Origin: Fragilaria crotonensis
Lineage: Eukaryota > Bacillariophyta > Fragilariophyceae > Fragilariales > Fragilariaceae
Reading direction: 5' to 3'
Assembly: GCA_022925895.1 (NCBI GenBank)
Contig: JAKSYS010000195.1
Span: 1 to 64,000 of the forward strand
DNA length: 64,000 nucleotides
Shown: one piece after another, positions 54,335 through 64,000 of the stretch
How positions within the stretch are numbered: the first letter of the stretch is position 1
Layout of the letters: each line of letters opens with the position of its first letter
The notes under the pieces: generated by a model
The model's input: the letters and a program-made list of their open reading frames with translations, nothing else
What the model was told of the DNA's origin: nothing
The model's database searches: none
Position numbers and translations under genes: made by a program

Positions 54335-54691
54335 CTAGTACTTGATTCGGCGAGTTCCAAAGATGAATCGCCCATCGGCTATGGTACGACGACCGTAGGA
54401 CTCGTTCATATCTCTGATGTCCTTCTCGTTCAAACTGATAAGGTCTTCAAAGGTTCCGAATCCTTCTTGCTGGATCCGCTCACGCATTGCCGCGTTCGTA
54501 AATCCAATCCACTGCAATGCAGTGTCCATCAGGTTCTCAAGTGCTGGTACCTCCTCAGGAGGCACATCGACGTTGACGTCGTCAGCTGCAGGTCCGATGA
54601 TATCCATGGTTCGTTGATAGTCTGTGGACACAACGTTGAAATTAGTAAGCTGCAATAGCGACCACAAGGGCCATCGACACTTCTGTCGCAT
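54335..54691 (-). pseudogene. Copia Gag N-terminal fragment, copy 2
   Basis: 118 codons, duplicate of 24332-24691. Lacks one leucine codon (FEDLISLN for FEDLLISLN) and has YGRRTIAD and GFTNAAM variants that look closer to the expected Gag sequence. The frame is open from ATG 54691; possible original start at 54607. Confidence 0.55.
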
Positions 54692-55245
54692 GTCTCAGGC
54701 GTGACGAATACGCTCTACCTCGGAGTGAGTGATCAGCTCTCTCTTATTGCCTCATAGCCAAACTGACATACATCAGTTCAACCTTTCATGTGTACGTCGG
54801 TGATTGTTCGTCTACGATCCCATCAGAACATCACACATGCACTCTTCTCATTTCGTCACCAATGCACCATTCATAGGCTACTATTGGGTCTGATAAACCA
54901 TGTAAAGTAAGCGGGTAGCAACGTTCCCTTATCATTGTAGACTAACTTCGAGATTAAACGATAAAGCGTTCTCGATAAAAGAGTGAGCTAAACATTGCAA
55001 TGAATTGCAATGTCTTGCCATTAGGGACTCAGTCATACCACGACCTGGGACATCCGGAATTCTTTCTTATTCGGTTGTAGGGTTACACAGATATATAGTA
55101 CGTAAATAATATGTGAAATTTTATTATAATATGAAACTGCTGTATATGTTCATGTTTATGTCGGAAGAGTATTGGCTAGCGTGCGAGCCAGCATGGCATC
55201 GTGGCGAACTTATTTACGAGAAGAAATCTTCTCGTGAACTTATTT

Positions 55246-56223
55246 CTGGGAATCACATGCCAAGGCCATGAAACGATCTATTCATCGTCGCATCCATCTT
55301 TCGAAACTCGTACATGATTGTCTTCCAACGAATAGTATGAGAAACCGCATGGATTCCGGTAAACGAACGTGCCCATTATGCTCGTGTGACAGTGAAACAA
55401 GGGATCATATTATTCGATGCCAGGCGGCGGCTCGGTCACATTGGCGCACTGCATTGCAGACACGATTACAATCCTTTCACGATCAAGCACAGACAAGCCC
55501 TCTCCTTCGACACCTCCTTCAAGAGGCATTGCAACAATGGTTTCAGACGGACGACGATATAGTAGTATCGCCGATATTCTATCCCGTGGAGCTTCGGGAA
55601 ATTATTCGTCAGCAGAACGATATTGGGTGGCGTCAAATATTTAATGGGAGATTTAGTAAAGAATGGAGTATTGCGCAGGACGCATATTATCGACGAGTGT
55701 TACCTAAACCCGGTGGTACACTGGCTCGGCGATCTGGAGCTCGTTGGCAGCGTCAACTTATTTTGGCTGTATGGGACTGGTGGTTCGAACTCTGGAAATC
55801 TCGCAACGAGGATGTTCACGGAGCAGATCAGCGCACGCAGGCCGAAGCTCAGCGTCGAGAAGTGACTCGCAGACTAGGGGAAATATATGATCAACGGTCA
55901 CAATTGGAGCCTCAGGTTCAGCAATTGTTGCTACCCACCCTTCAGGATCATATTCAACGACCCACTTGGGTTAATCACAACTGGCTCGCAGTTAACGCCA
56001 ACATTTTCCGAGAGAGCATGCGCCGAGCTAGATCAAGAGCAATCCAAGGGGTCAGGTCAATTCGCACATACTTCACTCCCGTGTGACTGGAGTGTCTTTT
56101 TCTTTTTTGAGACACACTTTTTATTGGACGGTACCCTCGCAGAGTATTGTTCAATCGTGTGAGTCGAGTCTTCTAGTCAGCGAGGATAGCGGCAGCACGT
56201 TAAATGATTTTAGGTTTTTTTTT
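55246..56223 (+). mobile_element. 5'-truncated LINE (non-LTR retrotransposon)
   Basis: About 978 bp between 16-bp direct repeats TCTCGTGAACTTATTT (55230-55245 and 56224-56239). It begins inside the coding frame, showing 5' truncation, and ends in a run of T. The host unit is itself repetitive, so the exact duplication length could be shorter. Confidence 0.75.
55247..56086 (+). pseudogene. LINE ORF2 C-terminal part
   Basis: The frame is open from the truncation point through ATG 55268 to the stop at 56086. It contains LSKLVHDCLPTN, then a CCHC cluster CPLCSCDSETRDHIIRC (55373-55423), typical of the region after the reverse transcriptase in LINE proteins, and tryptophan-rich sequence (LAVWDWWFELWKSRNEDVHG). 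The RT and endonuclease domains are missing. The remaining frame is intact, so insertion was probably recent. It cannot act alone. Confidence 0.75.
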
Positions 56224-56616
56224 TCTCGTGAACTTATTTACGAGAAGAATTCTTCTCGTGAACTTATTCGTAGGAAGAAATCTTCTTATGAACTTATTTA
56301 GGAGAAGATTTCATCTTATCAATACACATTCTTGTAGAAGTCTTACTTAAAAACAAGAAGGTATCTAATCGTGAACTTATCTACGAGAAGAAATCTTCTC
56401 ATCAACTTATTCATGAGGAGCTTTCTAATCGTGGACTTATTTAGGAGAAGAAATTACCTCCGAGCCTGCCAAGCCCCCATTTGCAGTCATGACGTCAGCC
56501 AGCCTCCAACTAGCTACGTTCATTAATTTAACGGTCGTGTGTTCACGTGACTCGATTTGATAGCCCTAAAATCTCTCGGTAAAGTGAGGGTCAAGAAGGA
56601 ATTCCGGATGTCCCTG

Positions 56617-57278
56617 ATGACCCGTACTATATGATAGTCACCCATGAATCACGGTAACCATACGTCCCCGTACAGTGTCTTTTCTTCGGAAAAATCTGAT
56701 CAGAACCTGCGACGTGTGTATCCACTGCAGCGTCGAAACCAGTATGCCTACGTTCTTGCCCTGCTGAGTTTTGTCACCCCGTGGCCGACCCCACTCAGTC
56801 TTGGGCTAATTTGTGGTGTACGGGAGTACTTGCTATTTGAGACTGTTTGTTTGGCGTTGCTGGGCTTGCTCCCCAGCTGTAATCTTGCACCATGTCCCCG
56901 GGTTTTTTGTTTCCCGAGGGGTGGGCGGGTGGTATTTTAGAACTTAGTTATCACTAGGCTGCGGCGATGATGGTTTGCACGATTTCACTTGTTCAGTAAA
57001 ATTGTGAGAGGCCTGTATTTCGGTACAGGGCTCCAACTTCATCTCCCTTCGTTATCGGGTGGTTGGGGGTGACTGGCCGATTCGGTCCGTCACGATCGTG
57101 TCGTTTTAGGTCGGGGCCAAAACTGCTGCCGTAGTACGGCGTCTTCCCCCATTCTCCTGGATTCCTAGCTTGCTGTTTCCCACTGTACGGTATTTTGTAC
57201 CGTTCCCGAGGTCGATTCCGTTGTAGGACTGTACCGCCTCATCGCGCTGCCACTTCTTCAGACCTTGTTAGGCTGTTA
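56617..57278. other. Duplication flank and unassigned insertion
   Basis: Up to about 56705 this matches copy 1. From 56706 to 57278 the sequence is absent from copy 1. It is GC-richer and has a 98-codon frame (56644-56940) that crosses the boundary, so it is not credible. No family assigned. Confidence 0.5.
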
Positions 57279-57339
57279 GGCCCGTTCCAACCGTCGCAGA
57301 ATCGGCCGCAAATTCAGCCGCAATTTTTATTCGAACGAG

Positions 57340-57465
57340 TCAAAATTTTCTGCCGCTAAATAAATAGCGCTGCGGCTGAATAACCTCCTGGCTGTTTGGG
57401 GGGAGGTTTTTCAGCCGCAGAAATCCGGGTTTTCTAAAATCAGCCGCAGGAATCCGGGTTTTCTT
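57340..57465. repeat. Hairpin and duplicated CAGCCGCAG motif
   Basis: TGCGGCTGAATAACCTCC can pair with GGAGGTTTTTCAGCCGCA. The segment CAGCCGCAGAAATCCGGGTT then repeats as CAGCCGCAGGAATCCGGGTT about 28 bp later. Confidence 0.75.
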
Positions 57466-58120
57466 ATATAACTTGACGAAGGAATTAGGAGGAGGTTGTG
57501 TACTGTGTACGAGATGCGTTGCTACGGCTTACAGACTTACAGTACCACACCACACCGCTCCTCCCTTCAGCATAACGTTTGATTTGCAGTTCACTCTTCG
57601 TCTTGTTCGTATGCATACATAGTGCTGGTACACGAGCAATGGGGTTGCGGGAAACACCGATTTTTCAATACAGTTCCCTCAACCCCGAAAAATTCCGGCG
57701 TGATACAGTTCAGTACTGGTATCAGTATAGACTGAAATAAAGAGTATGAATAAGAATATAGCAACAGTATATATATTCAACTACGTATAAAATGAAATAA
57801 TATATTTGATTGCGTGTGCTGATTCCTCCAAAAACCCAGCATTGTACTCTGTAATACACTATGAATAGAGAACACCGTTTCCCGGCTTCGTAACGGCGTC
57901 TTGGATTGCTTCCATTCGAACTGCTCGTATAGCGTATGATCGTGTATGATATATATGATATATGCATACGTGTCATACCTATGAGCATGTACGAAACGCG
58001 ACGGACAAAGCCGGCAGCGTTTTTAGGGGATGCGGGAAACAGCTGGTATCGATTTGTTGTTTCGCACTATTATCGAAAAACGCAGCTCGACAAAAATGGC
58101 GTCTGTCAGAGAATTTTCGA

Positions 58121-58190
58121 GTTGTCCGGAGGATTTTTGAGTTGTCCGGAGGATTTTTGAGTTGTCCTGAGGATTTTTGAGTTGTCCTAC
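58121..58190 (+). repeat. 20-bp tandem array in foldback loop
   Basis: GTTGTCCGGAGGATTTTTGA, three units and a half, the last ones with T for G. Confidence 0.9.
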
Positions 58191-58419
58191 TGGATCACTT
58201 CTTAACCCTATTTTTTGTAGCTTCTCGTATAAGTCTACAGGGATTATAAAGAAGTGATCCCAATTCCGGATCACTCATTTCTTGAAATGACTTTTCGGAG
58301 CGATTTGACTTTTTGAAACTCGTTTCAGAGCATGAAATAACTTTTACATGGACCACTCGCCTACTGACACTCCTACACACCCTAGTACTCAGTACCGCAA
58401 TGCATTAGGGATACGCTCT

Positions 58420-58494
58420 CGGACAACTGCTCGGATCACTCGGACAACTTCTCGGATCACTCGGACAACTTCTCGGATCACTCGGACAACTTCG
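58420..58494 (+). repeat. 21-bp tandem array in foldback loop
   Basis: CGGACAACTTCTCGGATCAC plus T, three units and a half. Its CGGACAAC is the inverse of GTTGTCCG in the array at 58121. Confidence 0.9.
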
Positions 58495-59807
58495 TATATG
58501 CATCTCGAATCCGTGTCGAGTTCTCTCTGACGCAATAGCGTGACATCAGAGAATCAATTCCAGCCGGTTCCCGCAACCCCTAAAAATGCTGCCGGCTTTG
58601 TCTTCGCGTTTCTTACATGCTCATCCTAGGTATGACATATACGCATATATCATACGATCATACACTATACGAGCTATCCCATGGACGAGATCAAAGACGC
58701 CGTTACGAAGCCGGGACAACGGTGTTCTCTACTAGCGTAGAGTACACTACTTGCACTGGGTTTTTGGAGGAAGCAGCACACGTAATCAAGTATATATTAT
58801 TTCATTTTATACGTAACTACGTAACTAGTGGGTACTAGTTACTAGTACCTCCCAATTGGTCGGACTTTTGGAATACGTGTACGGTATGGGTTGTGCACGG
58901 TTGTGTGTACTGTTTGTACAGTTCAGTACTATACGCAAGTAGTGCAGTACCCCAGAGTGGTCACACTCCGTAACAGACGCACGCACTGACGCAACTACGT
59001 ATATGCAAATCTTACCGACATCGCTTACGGAGTACTCCAGTATGCATGTATGACATATATGCTCCGAGTATGAGACAGTATTCATTTGATCCAGTACCCC
59101 AGAGTGGTCATACTCCGTAACAGACGGACTCACGCACGCACACACACAATTAATTTATAATATAGTAGGATGCATGTAAATCCATTGTTGCTATACTCTT
59201 AAACATACTCTGTATTCCAGTACTCTCTACTGATACCAGTACTGAACTGTACGCCGGAATTTTTCGGGGTTTCGGGAACCGTATTGAAAAATCGGTGTTT
59301 CCCGCAACCCCAATGGTACCTCGAATCTCTCGTACCAGTATCATAATCATTCTGGTACTACAGTACCCATACGTACGATGATTTTGTGTCGTTGTGATTA
59401 CGGGAATTCGCGATCCCAGATCCCAGCTGAAGAATACCACGTACTGCACCCTGGTACACACTTCATCTATTCATGCTTTCATGCTCATTCATCAGTATGA
59501 CAACTGGTTGGTATTCACTGCGGCAGTACCAGGTACAAGTACTGCTACCGTTCTAAAATACTCGCGTACTGTAAGGTTTTATTTGTTGGTTTGGCAGAAG
59601 AGAACCGAGAATCCGGTGCACATCTGAATCCGATTCTGCGGCATAATCTTCCAAAGGCCTTCCAACCGTCATGCGCGAATCAGACGCAAAAAAGGCGTGC
59701 GAAGCGTGCGGATGCGGCCGATGCTGCGACCGTTGAACGGGCCTCAATCCGAACACCCCGGAATTGCAGTACAATACTTCGGAGCACACAACAGGAAGCA
59801 GCAAGAG

Positions 59808-59848
59808 CACCCACGACCCCACGACCCCACGACCCCACGACCCCACGA
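59808..59848 (+). repeat. CCCCACGA minisatellite before glycosyltransferase copy 2
   Basis: About five 7-8-bp units; copy 1 has three 7-bp units at 25779. Confidence 0.8.
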
Positions 59849-59909
59849 CGCATCTCTTCACTACCTGTTACTTTGTGTGTTTGAACTCGCTACGCGTTAG
59901 AGCGTCATC

Positions 59910-60836
59910 ATGCGAATCTCAGCTCGTCGGTCAGTAATGCTCTTTGCATTCCTGCTAATGACAATTGTTTACCATTTCGCTTTCATTCGATCTGAATCTC
60001 TCATGGTCAGGAGCGTCGACGATGGAGCTAAGCAGAACGATGCTGCAACAACGAAGGTGTCCCAACCGTTTAGTGACCTTGTGGATCTGATACCTGAAAA
60101 GAAACATAACAACACAGCTGGAGTATGTGTGGCAGTTCGAACGTACTATAATCATGGTACAGCTTTGACGTCTCTGCTGTTGAGCCTACGAGAAGCGGCA
60201 TCGAAAGTCGAACCGGGACGAATGTCGCTGTTTGTGTTCATTGTCGATACGGAGGGGCAGAAGCAGAATGAAGTTGACAACTTCGTGAGTGATTCCATTT
60301 ACGTGGCGCGGATGGTTCATGCTCACGAACAGCGGAAACACGGAGAACAATCATCACATGATGTTTTCTTCGAGCAGACTTTGAAGGAATTCAACCACAC
60401 TTGCATGACGGATTACGGGTATCAGGCAACCCAAGAAATCATTGATGTTTTGGTGGACAATGACAATTGTGATTGGATTGTCACCACGAATGGAGATAAC
60501 TTGTTTGGTCCTCGTTTCTTTGAGAGGACTGGAGTTTTTGACGAGGAGTCAGTCAGCATCGTAGGAGTTGACTTTGCCACTCATCACCTTCGAAATGCTC
60601 GCGACGGACAAGTGCGCATGTACCAGCACGTACCGGTAGCCATGAGCTTAGGTTATGTGGATTTGTCGTCAGTGCTGGTGAGGCGAAAGGCGCTTGCTGA
60701 GTGCCCAAACGCCAAGTACTTTCCTAGTTGCGAGGAAGTTAAGTTCCATCAGGATTGGGTTGTTCTTGAGATTCTGCTTGAAGGTTGCAATGCCACATAC
60801 CGACTGGTTCCGGAAATACTGCTATTTCACAACTAG
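59910..60836 (+). CDS. Putative type II membrane glycosyltransferase (GT-A-like), copy 2
   Basis: 308 residues from ATG 59910, the same length as 25862-26788. The hydrophobic anchor (residues 8-26) and the DWIVTTNGDNLFG motif are conserved. Compared with copy 1, residues 149-228 are identical, 26 replacements lie before 149 and 9 after 228. I count about 12 silent differences. Clusters of change are DLIP for NMKF (59-62), NEVD for KQHA (120-123) and HEQRKHGEQS for REQQTRGEQA (139-148). Both copies remain open with no indels, which argues that both encode working proteins. Donor sugar and acceptor are unknown; the assignment rests on the anchor and fold-like motifs only. Confidence 0.65.
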   Translation: MRISARRSVMLFAFLLMTIVYHFAFIRSESLMVRSVDDGAKQNDAATTKVSQPFSDLVDLIPEKKHNNTAGVCVAVRTYYNHGTALTSLLLSLREAASKVEPGRMSLFVFIVDTEGQKQNEVDNFVSDSIYVARMVHAHEQRKHGEQSSHDVFFEQTLKEFNHTCMTDYGYQATQEIIDVLVDNDNCDWIVTTNGDNLFGPRFFERTGVFDEESVSIVGVDFATHHLRNARDGQVRMYQHVPVAMSLGYVDLSSVLVRRKALAECPNAKYFPSCEEVKFHQDWVVLEILLEGCNATYRLVPEILLFHN

Positions 60837-60949
60837 AAACCATATATAAATGCAGAGAACGTTTGAAATGTGTGTGCGATATGCGACTACTGTGAAACTG
60901 TGAGTTAGTTACACTCGGAGAGCTAATGCATACAGGAACTGGGTCGCTT

Positions 60950-61864
60950 GACGGAGAGTTCGAATGTATATCAGAATGCTTATTGAAGACAACGTACTCT
61001 GCCACATAAGTGAAAGGCACCCCGCCTTCCCATGCGATCGAAGGATAAATCCAGTAGTCGCGCCGACTCGTCAGCTACTTCCATCGTTCCATGGTCACCA
61101 CGAAATTGAAATGCATCGAAACCTTCCTCAAGCTTCGTTGGTACACCAAACACAATGCTCATTGACATGTTCAGTGTCCAAGTGCCCAGCAGATTTGACC
61201 CTCGACCTACAAACCGCGATGAATCTCAATGTTGGACTCACATGCAACAACCTTCCGAGCGGATAGAGTTGGACCTGAGGACCTTGTGATAGTTTCACCT
61301 CGCGTCATGTGATAATGGCAGCAACAACAGCGGCTGCACTGCTACCGAAGGGCCTGCACAGTACTTTGACCACGACTTGGGGGCGACGACCAGAGAGCGC
61401 AAGGTAATTCTAGAAATCAAGTATTTGTGGATGAGCGTGATCCTTTTGTTGGTGTCGACCGCAAGTTCGGCCAGGCGACTGTGTGGGAACCATAGGAAGG
61501 TATGTGCACCAACCAAGAACTTCAATGGCATCAAAGCCTTGCTCAAACTTCTCAGTACACCAAACACAATGCTCATTGAGGTGTTGGTGGTCCGAGTCCA
61601 ATGGCTTGACTCCAACAAACCGTGATGAATCTTAAGTGACTTGAATGAAACGAACAATCCGTCAACGTTGGAGAGCAACAAGGCTGGACCCTTAAACCGC
61701 ACTCCGCAGTACCACGATGGAAGTCATATCTGTCGATTTTGATCGCGCTCGTAGCTTCGCCAATGCAGATGCGGCGTCAAGGTGACAGAAGATTTCAGTG
61801 AAATGCGCCAAAAGAAGTCGCTAACTTTCGAAAAGCGTTCCGGTATTGTGCGCCAAACACAATA
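60950..61864 (+). pseudogene. X-family pseudogene X1'
   Basis: Duplicate of X1 (26900-27905). It lacks about 90 bp present at 27450-27540 and has a five-base gap (GACTCCAACAAACC for GACTCTCGTCCAACAAACC), with otherwise only a few substitutions. No through frame. Confidence 0.6.
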
Positions 61865-62217
61865 ATCATTAACACGATGTAAAATATGATCAATAACATT
61901 GAGAGCGCACTCAAATACGATTCACAGTACCGATCGTGAATGAACATGGATCAAGAATCCCAAGGTCGGCTCACGAGCACATTCCGCCCGCGGGACGTAG
62001 CCCATTGCTTCGTTTACGTGTGCTTGTTGTCCTACAACATCAACTGATGGCAATCCTAATACCATCTCGTTGCTACTTCCCATGACAGACGACTCAATCG
62101 TTGTGTCTGGATAGTAAAATCCAGCCATCGCTCACTGATTCGGGACTGTCGGCATGCGATGCGAGTCGAAGCACTATACATCAATGACGATGGGACATCA
62201 TTTTACCCCTTCGCCGA

Positions 62218-63721
62218 CTATTCGCAGCAATCTTTGGCAATTGATCTTTTATCAGTCTGATAAACGACGCCGCCCTTGTCTCTGCTGTTCAATTCCATAC
62301 CTTGCCGAAGGATCTTTGCTTCTGACTTACGGCACAGACAAGCCTTGGTGAATTCCTCGAGACAGTTCGCGATTTCAAACAATTCGCACTTGCGAGCAAT
62401 ATCCAACGCTGTCGATCCTGCTTTATTCCGAACACTCACATCCACCCTGTCGTCCTCCGAAAGCGCACCAACTAAATCCAGCCGGCCCCTGAGGCAAGCC
62501 CAGATAAGGGCTGTGTTGCCATGAGGACCTTGAACATTCACATCCAATTCGCCGCGTTTCAGCAGCTCGCGAACGACGTCCCATCGATCCTCTATAACAG
62601 TGGCCAGGTAAAAGGCTGAGCGACCTTTTCTGTCTCTTATATTCACGTCCATCTTCTCGACTTTCAACAACTCGCAAACAATTGGCAAATCAAACTCAGG
62701 TCTTCGCCCACGTATTGTGGAGAATGCAGCGATGAGAGGTGTGCGTCCTTCAAAATCTCTGATGTTCGCATCCACCTCCTTGTGTTTCAATAATTTACAA
62801 ACAATAGCGTATTCAATCTCAGATCTTGGCCTATATCCCGGAGAGCACCCAGCGATGAGGGTGTGCGGCCTTCATTATCTCGGATGTTCACATTCACTTC
62901 TTCGTGCTTCAGCAACTCGCACACAATATGTAAACTAATCTCAGTCCTTGGCCCATGTCGCATGGAGCATGCAGCGATGAGAGCTGTGTGGCCAGCATAA
63001 TCTTGGACATTCGGATCCACCTCCTTGTGCTTTAATAATTCACAAACGATAGCGACATCAATCTCAGATCTTGGAGAAAGTCCCCCCGAGCATGCAGCGA
63101 TGAGTGGCGTGCTGCCTTCATCATCTTTGATGTTCACGTCCACTTCCTTGTGTGTCATCAACTCGCACACAATACGTAAATTGATCTCAGATTTTGGCAT
63201 TGATCTACCCCCACGTACCGTGGCGCATGCAGCGATGAGAGCTGTGTGGCCATAATTATCTTGGATGTTCGTATCCAACTCCTTGTGCTTCAATAATTCG
63301 CCAAAAATAGCGAAATCAATCTCAGATCTTGGCCAAAATCCCGGGGAGCACACACGATGAGCGGAGTCCGGCCGCTGCAATCTTTGATGTTCACGTTCAC
63401 TTCCTTGTGTTTCAACAACTCGGAAACAATCCTTAAATTCATCTCAGCTCTTTGCATTAATCCCACGTAACAAGCAGCAATGAGTGCTGTGCGGCCATCG
63501 CCATCTCTGATGTTCACATTCACCTCCTTGTGCTTCAATAATTCGCAAACAATAAGAAAACTAATCTCAGCCTTTGGCCCCAATCCCGTGGAGCATGCAG
63601 CGATGAGAGGAGTTCGTCGTTTATCATCTCGAATGTTCACATTCACATCCTTGTGTTTCAACAACTCGCATATAGCTCTTTTATGCATGTTTGCAGTGAT
63701 TTCAAAAGAAGCTGATGGCAA
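62218..63721 (-). pseudogene. Ankyrin-repeat protein ANK1', two frameshifts
   Basis: Duplicate of ANK1. Frames 63721-63290, 63380-62787 and 62790-62218 overlap. The C run that breaks ANK1 has six C here (63083-63088) and reads through, but a base is missing at GAGCACACACGATG (about 63353) and in a G run at GATGAGGGTGTG (about 62858); ANK1 has the full sequence at both. A consensus of both copies would be one open frame. The C-terminal part is identical to ANK1. Confidence 0.75.
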
Positions 63722-63920
63722 TTGTTATAACATCTCGTTACTACTCGCATCATGCGTGCAGCGGGCATGCAAATCAGGATGGTTAAATCCAGCCATCGCT
63801 CATCACCAATTTGGGAATACTGGCACCCCATGCGAGTCGACGGATATACATTAATGACGATAGAACATCACCGTACCCCTTCCTCCATCGTCCAGCCAAT
63901 CTTCGGCATTTGATCTTTCA
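63722..63920 (-). other. ANK2' 3' flank
   Basis: Duplicate of 29766-29965; the conserved ANK downstream sequence. No gene. Confidence 0.5.
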
Positions 63921-64000
63921 TCAATATGACAAACGACGCCGCTTTCTTTCTCTGCTGTTCAATTCCACATCCTGCCGAAAGACATTTGTTTCCCACTCGC
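63921..64000 (-). CDS. ANK2' C-terminal end, cut by the window edge
   Basis: The stop at 63921-63923 corresponds to the ANK2 stop at 29966. Encodes the charged ERKRRRLSY-type tail. The rest lies outside the window. Confidence 0.7.
   Translation of the reverse strand, partial: EWETNVFRQDVELNSRERKRRRLSY

Larger units (their letters stand above)
55048..56613. mobile_element. PIF/Harbinger-type MITE 1 (copy 2) with LINE inside
   Basis: Same inverted ends as 25046-25587, with CTG at 55045-55047 and 56614-56616. It has one extra 30-bp hairpin unit, and a LINE fragment is inserted in the array. Confidence 0.8.
57640..59312. mobile_element. Foldback-like element with long inverted arms
   Basis: The ends TGGGGTTGCGGGAAACACCG match in inverse orientation, with similarity continuing for about 90 bp. 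Further inward blocks (57770-58045 against 58558-58812) also pair, including TTGTCTTCGCGTTTC/GAAACGCGACGGACAAA and the poly-TATA region. The right arm has about 400 extra bp (58815-59218). The central loop has two short tandem arrays. No protein. Confidence 0.75.
57279..59743. mobile_element. Inverted-repeat element, nested structure
   Basis: Outer ends GGCCCGTTCCAACCGTCGCA and its imperfect inverse (GGCCCGTTCAACGGTCGCAG) near 59743. Absent from copy 1. It encloses the foldback at 57640-59312. The flanking TTA and TCA could be a diverged 3-bp duplication, unproven. No transposase seen. Confidence 0.65.
53574..64000. repeat. Segmental duplication, copy 2
   Basis: Counterpart of 24166-30045 with four later insertions: MITE 2 (53619-54214), LINE (55246-56223), an unassigned 56706-57278 piece and the TIR element 57279-59743. 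The left boundary continues leftwards into 53513, matching 17641. Confidence 0.9.

Noticed and set aside
56644-56940. 98-codon gene
   Set aside because: Crosses the boundary between duplicated DNA and a later insertion; no recognisable sequence.
57620-59340. Short target duplication around the foldback (GGTAC on both sides)
   Set aside because: The GGTAC copies are not directly adjacent to the arm ends and may belong to the inverted arms.

Overview
The window looks like nuclear DNA of a photosynthetic stramenopile, most probably a diatom. This rests on diatom-type Copia (CoDi-like) Gag-Pol proteins, a Plavaka-like transposase of a kind I associate with diatoms, a tyrosine-recombinase retrotransposon, and a large ankyrin-repeat (ANK) family. 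No bacterial operon structure, rRNA, tRNA or CRISPR array was recognised. The species cannot be named. Several apparent open frames begin at TTG or GTG; in a eukaryote these are not starts, so I moved starts to the first plausible ATG where one exists.

Left third (1-24165), almost all mobile DNA. Positions 1-9564 are a Plavaka-like DNA transposon with matching inverted termini, a broken transposase and two accessory genes. It sits inside the Gag frame of a Copia retrotransposon that resumes at 9565 and runs to about 17221. Then comes a fragment of a host pseudogene family (called X here). At 17709-24165 lies a tyrosine-recombinase (YR) retrotransposon with textbook split direct repeats A1-ORFs-B1-A2-B2. 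A paralogous unoccupied site at 53573 shows that it inserted without a target duplication, at a shared CGC.

Middle and right (24166-64000), a gene-family array under transposon attack. ANK genes on the minus strand (28259-29876, 29966-37542, 39461-41440, 43042-44307, 47976-49568, 51867-53456, 62218-63721, 63921-end) mostly alternate with decayed plus-strand X copies, giving a repeating X-ANK unit. One ANK gene is split by a 5.7-kb Copia element with near-identical 328-bp LTRs and a GTGTG target duplication. A block holding a Gag-like fragment, a PIF/Harbinger-type MITE, a putative type II membrane glycosyltransferase, an X copy and ANK genes occurs twice (from 24166 and from 53574). The second copy gained another MITE, a 5'-truncated LINE and a nested inverted-repeat insertion.

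How the parts relate: the ANK proteins share an N-terminal cap, a C-terminal basic tail and conserved flanks, so they appear to be one expanding family. Four look intact or nearly so (39461, 43042, 47976, 51867). The glycosyltransferase pair is the other plausible functional host gene. Many retroelement and ANK frames are broken by one-base indels even where the repeats look very young. Some of these breaks may therefore be consensus-sequence errors rather than true decay.
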